Below are positions 59,201 to 64,000 of a stretch of DNA of 64,000 bases, piece by piece (the first letter of the stretch is position 1; the number at the start of each line of letters is the position of its first letter). The position numbers were made by a program, and so were the translations under genes. The DNA is from Eopsaltria australis (Eukaryota > Chordata > Aves > Passeriformes > Petroicidae). Location of the stretch: contig JAVTVJ010000830.1 in assembly GCA_034509425.1 (NCBI GenBank), positions 124,001 through 188,000 on the forward strand, written 5' to 3'. A model generated the notes under the pieces. That model was not told the DNA's origin and made no database searches. It saw nothing but the letters and a program-made list of their open reading frames with translations.

Positions 59201-62200
59201 AAATCACAGTGTGGTTGTGTTAGCCAAACTAGAGTTAAAGGATTGTACTGAAACTAAATATATAAAGGATGCTGCTTTTTTTGTGTGTCAAGAATGACAG
59301 TCTACAATGAAGAGTACTCACTGGAATCATTTAGTTGAGCAGTACCTATTTCTACTGACAACCTTAAATTTAAACAAGAAACTCCTGGAAATCTCTTTAA
59401 ACCTGGAACAAGTATTTGTTGAAGCATTAAATCATCTTTTGAAAATTATATTTTTTTCCTCCATCTGCTTTGAGAATATTCTGTTTATTCTTTTTATACA
59501 GCAAGTGTTACCCTATAGGTTGAGAAAGAGAGAGTAGGAAAAAAACACTCAGGCAGCTTTTTGCCCTTATCCATTCTGTGAACTAAGATGAACTTGCGGG
59601 GGGGCACACACAGACTGCACTTGTTCTAAAACAGTAAAGATGTGGTAGACACAAAGCAATTATTCACTGACTGCTTTGTCTCCCAACCCTTCTTATGGCT
59701 CCAGCTTACTTTAAAATACAGCTACTGAGAAATAATTTTAGGGGTGTGTGTGTGTGCATTTTAACCAGTTTCCAGTGTACATAGTAAGATTGTCATCATC
59801 ATACTGCAATTTTTTGTATCATTCACCAATTGTTATTAAAAACAAAATGAAAGTTTAAAATGCATGTAAAGTCATGTCAGATTTTATATGTTGTAACTGT
59901 AATCAAAACAGACTCTTCCTTGCTGTGAAATTAATGCATTATGTATAATGGGCCCTGTTTAGTTGTTGTCATCATACTCAATGAGTTACCCACTCATTTA
60001 CATGATGAATATGAATCAACTTTTCTTTCTACATAGTTCAAGTGCATTGGAAAAATGAAGTGAAAAAGAATTACTTTAATCAGATTCTTACTTGGGGATT
60101 TTAGGCACAATTGTATAGAAATTATTATTGATTATGTATATAGGCTCAGACTGATAATTTTTATCTTTATGGTTCAGGCAGATCATAGTCATCTTCATGG
60201 CCTGCCACTAGTTTAGGTTCTGGATTAATATCTGAACATGTGCTATGCTGAGTGTCTCTAAACCGGTATGATGATTACACCACACATTCTTTGATTCAAG
60301 GGATACACTGCAGACACACATCTGTTGTCTCCCAGTTACCTGGTGACTCCTTGCTATCCAGTGTTTGCCAGATTTAGGAGATGACTAATGTTTAACAAAG
60401 TGCTCAAGTTTCCATGCCTGTGTGATAGCAGAAATTTGTATTAATGTTCATAATCAGGATTTTTTAAAATAATGGGATCCATGTCCAGTCTACATTTTGA
60501 TTGTAGGCATTAAAGTACAATTTTTTTTAATGTCTAGCCATCAGTGTGAATCAATCTCTAATGTTTTAATGTGTACCCAGAGCTGTATAGATCAGTGGTA
60601 GGGATTATAGGTAGCTGTTGAGGTTTTGGAAATGTCTCTGATGTTATTGTTTGATGTTATGCGGAAGCTACTATAAATAAATTCTCTTATTAACCTGTTT
60701 GCTGTCTGCTTTTACCAGACTCAAATGACTCCTGCAGCACCAAAAAAACCTCCAAAACCAAACAAAAAAACCCGACAAAAAACTCACCCCAAAATCTGAA
60801 GTAACCTACAGCTTCATGTCGCATCTGGTTTCTCCTTGCTGCTGAGCTGCTGCACCTCAGTTCAGACTTACAGCACCCTCTGCTGTTCTGACCTTAGGGT
60901 TCTTCCAAGGAGAGACTGACACTTGTTCCAAATTGTCTTTTCAAATGGAGAAACCTCAGCTGGTTATCTTGAGGTGGTCTGGTTTTTCATTTGTGGCTAA
61001 GGAAACACGAGCCCTGCTTTATGGAGGTGAAACTAGAATCTTTATCTTAATGGAAGAAATATTGCCCCCTTTCCCCTCAATTTCTTTGTCAAGAGAATTT
61101 TACTATCAGAATCAATATAGAAAACTGGTTTAATTACATTGGCACAGCTCCCTTTTGTGATTAACCTTAGTGTGGTTTAAGAATGCTGTATAATTCAGCA
61201 ATAGTTTAAGTAGGTAAGAAGTCATAAAGCAACCGAACTGGAATTTACTCTTCAGGGTTGCAGAGCCCACTCCCCTGCTGCTGCAAGTAATCAGGTCATA
61301 GACTCCCCATCATAAATTTATCGAGCACCACTTTAAAAAGCGCTAGATTTCTCACTCATACTGAAAAGCTGTCCTAGAATGTCTCTCTTTGGTTAAAAAT
61401 CTTCTAGTTTTCAATATTAAATGTGCATGTATGTTGGTGGCTTTCAGTGCAAATAACTCCTCATAGTTAAACTGATGCAAATCTTAATGTAGGCAAAATA
61501 TTCTCCCTAGAAGAAGCTTCATCTACTTATGATATTCTTAAAGTGGGCAAGTGCTAAAATAGTATCCGCTAATGTGACCTGCTCAGTGTTTTTTTGTATC
61601 TTTCTATAGTGCTGCTTATTTTAAATCAGATCCTCTACATAATGATGATGATGCTTCCCAGGCATTATGTACAGCATTGGATTCCCAACAGGATGTGAAC
61701 CTATTTAATTATCCCATGTGAAAAGTAGGTTGAGAAATGTGTTTATGGTTCTTTGTAGTCTTCCATTTTCTTTGCCCTGATTGTTTTTCCTCAAAAATGA
61801 GCATATCCCAAATAAAGAAGTTGCAGCTTCCAGTGAAGCACAAGCAGGCTTGATCAGCCTATAATTATAAGTGATCTTGATGAGATTTTTTTTCTTTTTT
61901 TAAAAATTCTGCTAGAGATACTCTGGTTGAAGCTGTTGTTCCTTGTCTATGTTTTTCAATATTTGAGATTTGGACTATGTGTTCACTGATGTCAACTCAA
62001 ATATATGCCTTTTAAAAATAAATTGAGTGGTTTTGATTTATTAAAGTTACCATGTGACACTGAGGTACCACTGATTAAAAATTGCATCTCACAAAACATT
62101 TGGTTCAGAAAGTATCTTGAACTTGACTTACAGCAAAACACTCCCAAAGCTTAGAGCCTTCAATGTTCTTTCACTAAAAACTGAAATAAACAGAAAACAC

Positions 62201-64000
62201 TTTTCAGTATAGCTTTGCTGATTTCATGTTACCTCTAAGTAAGAACAAGATCCAAATTAGTAGACTCCTTATGGAAAAAGCTCTATTGCTAATCTTACCT
62301 TGAAAACCCAGAGATTAATGAGATTCTGGTATATGTAGTGGGTGAAAAGTGGTCTCTCAGGCAAGAAAATTTCAGCCCATTTAAAAGTCAAAGCATCTTT
62401 TAAGTTTAAGCTTGAAAGTTACTGGCAACTTTAAATGGACCAGAAAAGAACAGCAATTTTAAACAGATGCACAGTGCTCCACAGAATTTTAAGTTTGTTT
62501 GCTTTTTAATTTATTATGATTTCTGTATAGTGCACAATATATAATCTCCATTCCGGGATTTTTAAAAGTTTGTTGTTCTTTTTTTATGCTTATTTTTCTT
62601 CTCCTCTTTGTCCTGGGCTTTTGTGTTATGGTGGCAGACAAAGTGGCTGCTTATAATAAGAGACTGCTCCACTCCTCCCAGTTTTCCTTGGAGAGAGGCA
62701 GTCACTGTTTGCTGTGGTTGTTGATTTAGTGCCTGGGAAGAATGAGGTTTTTTTGGACCCTTTCCTCATCTCTCTCTTGCTAAGGGAGCCTGTGTCACTG
62801 AGAAATGTTTAACCTTCTGGCCCTGAAGCAGGACTGGAAACTTTGCTTCAAAATCTAGGAGCTGAAACTGGATCTTGAAAATGTTATTTATGTGAACTAC
62901 TCTTTCCTTTGATTTAATTGGGACAGGAGATTGTAGAGCTTAATTTAGAATTTTTAGTAGCAACTAATTTGGAGAGTTAGCAGGGTGGAAAATAATTTCT
63001 TTAGTGAAAAATGGTGAGTAACTGATTTACAGGAAGAAGAGAGAAGAGCTGGGGGCAGAAAATGGAAAAATGTGGGAGGACTGAGTGGAGGAAAATGTCC
63101 TAAGATCATGATTCTGATGCTGTCAAGTACTTGAGTAGTTCTTTCTAATGTGTATGAGGAGGCTGGCTGTGCATAATTTTATTCCTATAAGTTGGTTGTG
63201 GAGAGTCAGGGGCCTAAATTGTTGTGGGAACCTTATTTCCTGGTGGTTGATTTAATAGCAGATACTGCTTCTTGTATATGTCTTATTTTCCCAGACTGTC
63301 CACTTTTTTCCTTCTGCCTCCTTCCCCATCCTGGACCATGGGGGTTTTTCTAACACTTCTGCAGAATTTCCAGATGTCCGGCTGCTCTGTTGGAACGATG
63401 CTTCTTTAACTGAGAGGGAAGAAGACATTCAGAAATCCCAAACATTTCTGCAGCATAACCATAATAAATCTGACATATCATGAAACTGTTGTGCTTGTGC
63501 TAATTAAGTATCTGGTGTGCTTGTAGTACAAAAAGTAATCCTGATGTGCCCACAGAGTGTTGATTTTATTTCACATGCTCTGGTTATCTATACACAGCAC
63601 ATGCCTGTATGTTTATCTTCAAGATATTCTGAACAGAAATGTGGCAGCTCTGTCTCTTGGGACCCAATCTCTTTTATGGTAAACTAAAATGAAGAAACTA
63701 AATTGAAACTAAAATGAAGACACTTGTCTCAAGGGTGAAATAAGAGAAAACAGTTTAAACTAACCCAATGATTTGTCATGACCAGTGGAAGGGGAGGGGA
63801 AGGGATTGTACTTGACTTCACTCCTGTTTTACAGAAGCAGGAGCTCAATGCACCTGCTGCTTAGCCCCAGCTAGCTTGGACAATTGGACTTTATTGTGAG
63901 AAGTCTAATTTACTTTTGAAAACAAAGCTATTAAAACCCCCTCACTTTTCTGATGGATCAGTGAGCCTAATTAAATCACTGAACTTTCTTATGAAACCTA
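56236..64000 (+). other. Intron or intergenic DNA, no gene seen
   Basis: AT-rich sequence. Simple repeats include a gt run at about 59741-59754 and an A/C-rich low-complexity patch at about 60738-60792. Short ORFs lack splice or codon support. Confidence 0.55.
63681..63720 (+). repeat. Small tandem duplication, 25-bp period
   Basis: aaactaaaatgaaga occurs at 63681-63695 and 63706-63720. Confidence 0.85.

Noticed and set aside
1..64000. CRISPR arrays, operons, tRNA or rRNA genes
   Set aside because: No regularly spaced repeats, ribosome binding sites or RNA gene folds were seen; the sequence is vertebrate in character.

Overview
The window looks like intronic and promoter DNA of a bird, most likely a songbird. 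The evidence is compact vertebrate-style intron sequence, one GC-rich promoter, one clear spliced coding exon, and several LTR families of avian ERV-L and ERV-K type. The species call is inference. No prokaryotic gene, tRNA, rRNA or CRISPR array is present.

Host gene, + strand: a CpG-island promoter lies at about 9340-9990, with a probable first exon whose donor is at 9715/9716. A convincing internal coding exon sits at 39022-39283 (acceptor CAG, donor GTAAGT, 262 nt). A weaker candidate exon is at 17531-17594. I could not name the gene. The rest of 9.7-64 kb reads as introns.

Main mobile element: a provirus-in-provirus occupies 26018-37686, antisense to the host gene. The outer element is ERV-L (class III)-like. 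It has 890-bp LTRs, a perfect 5-bp target duplication (ATGTA), a tRNA-Lys-type primer site and a gag-pro-pol coding region without env. The whole coding region stays in one frame but carries about 17 premature stops. The 13 in the 3' half of pol all look like tryptophan codons changed by G-to-A substitution.

Inside its reverse transcriptase sits a second provirus (29333-33952) with 354-bp LTRs and an 18/18 tRNA-Phe primer site. It has alpha/beta-retrovirus-like gag and a protease start, no pol, and a gammaretrovirus-type env remnant whose TM part is still open for 247 codons. The inner LTRs differ far more from each other than the outer LTRs do, which contradicts the order of insertion and is one of the main findings.

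Further along, a solo LTR of the outer family (41079-42047, duplication ATAAG) lies just past the coding exon. A second LTR family has two solo copies in opposite orientation (48971-50606, duplication CTTAT; 52158-53777, duplication CAAGC) and a diverged third copy (about 54584-56235). LTR relics also lie at the window start (to 756, and about 929-1213). Other stretches hold only simple repeats, small tandem duplications and an old inverted repeat near the promoter.
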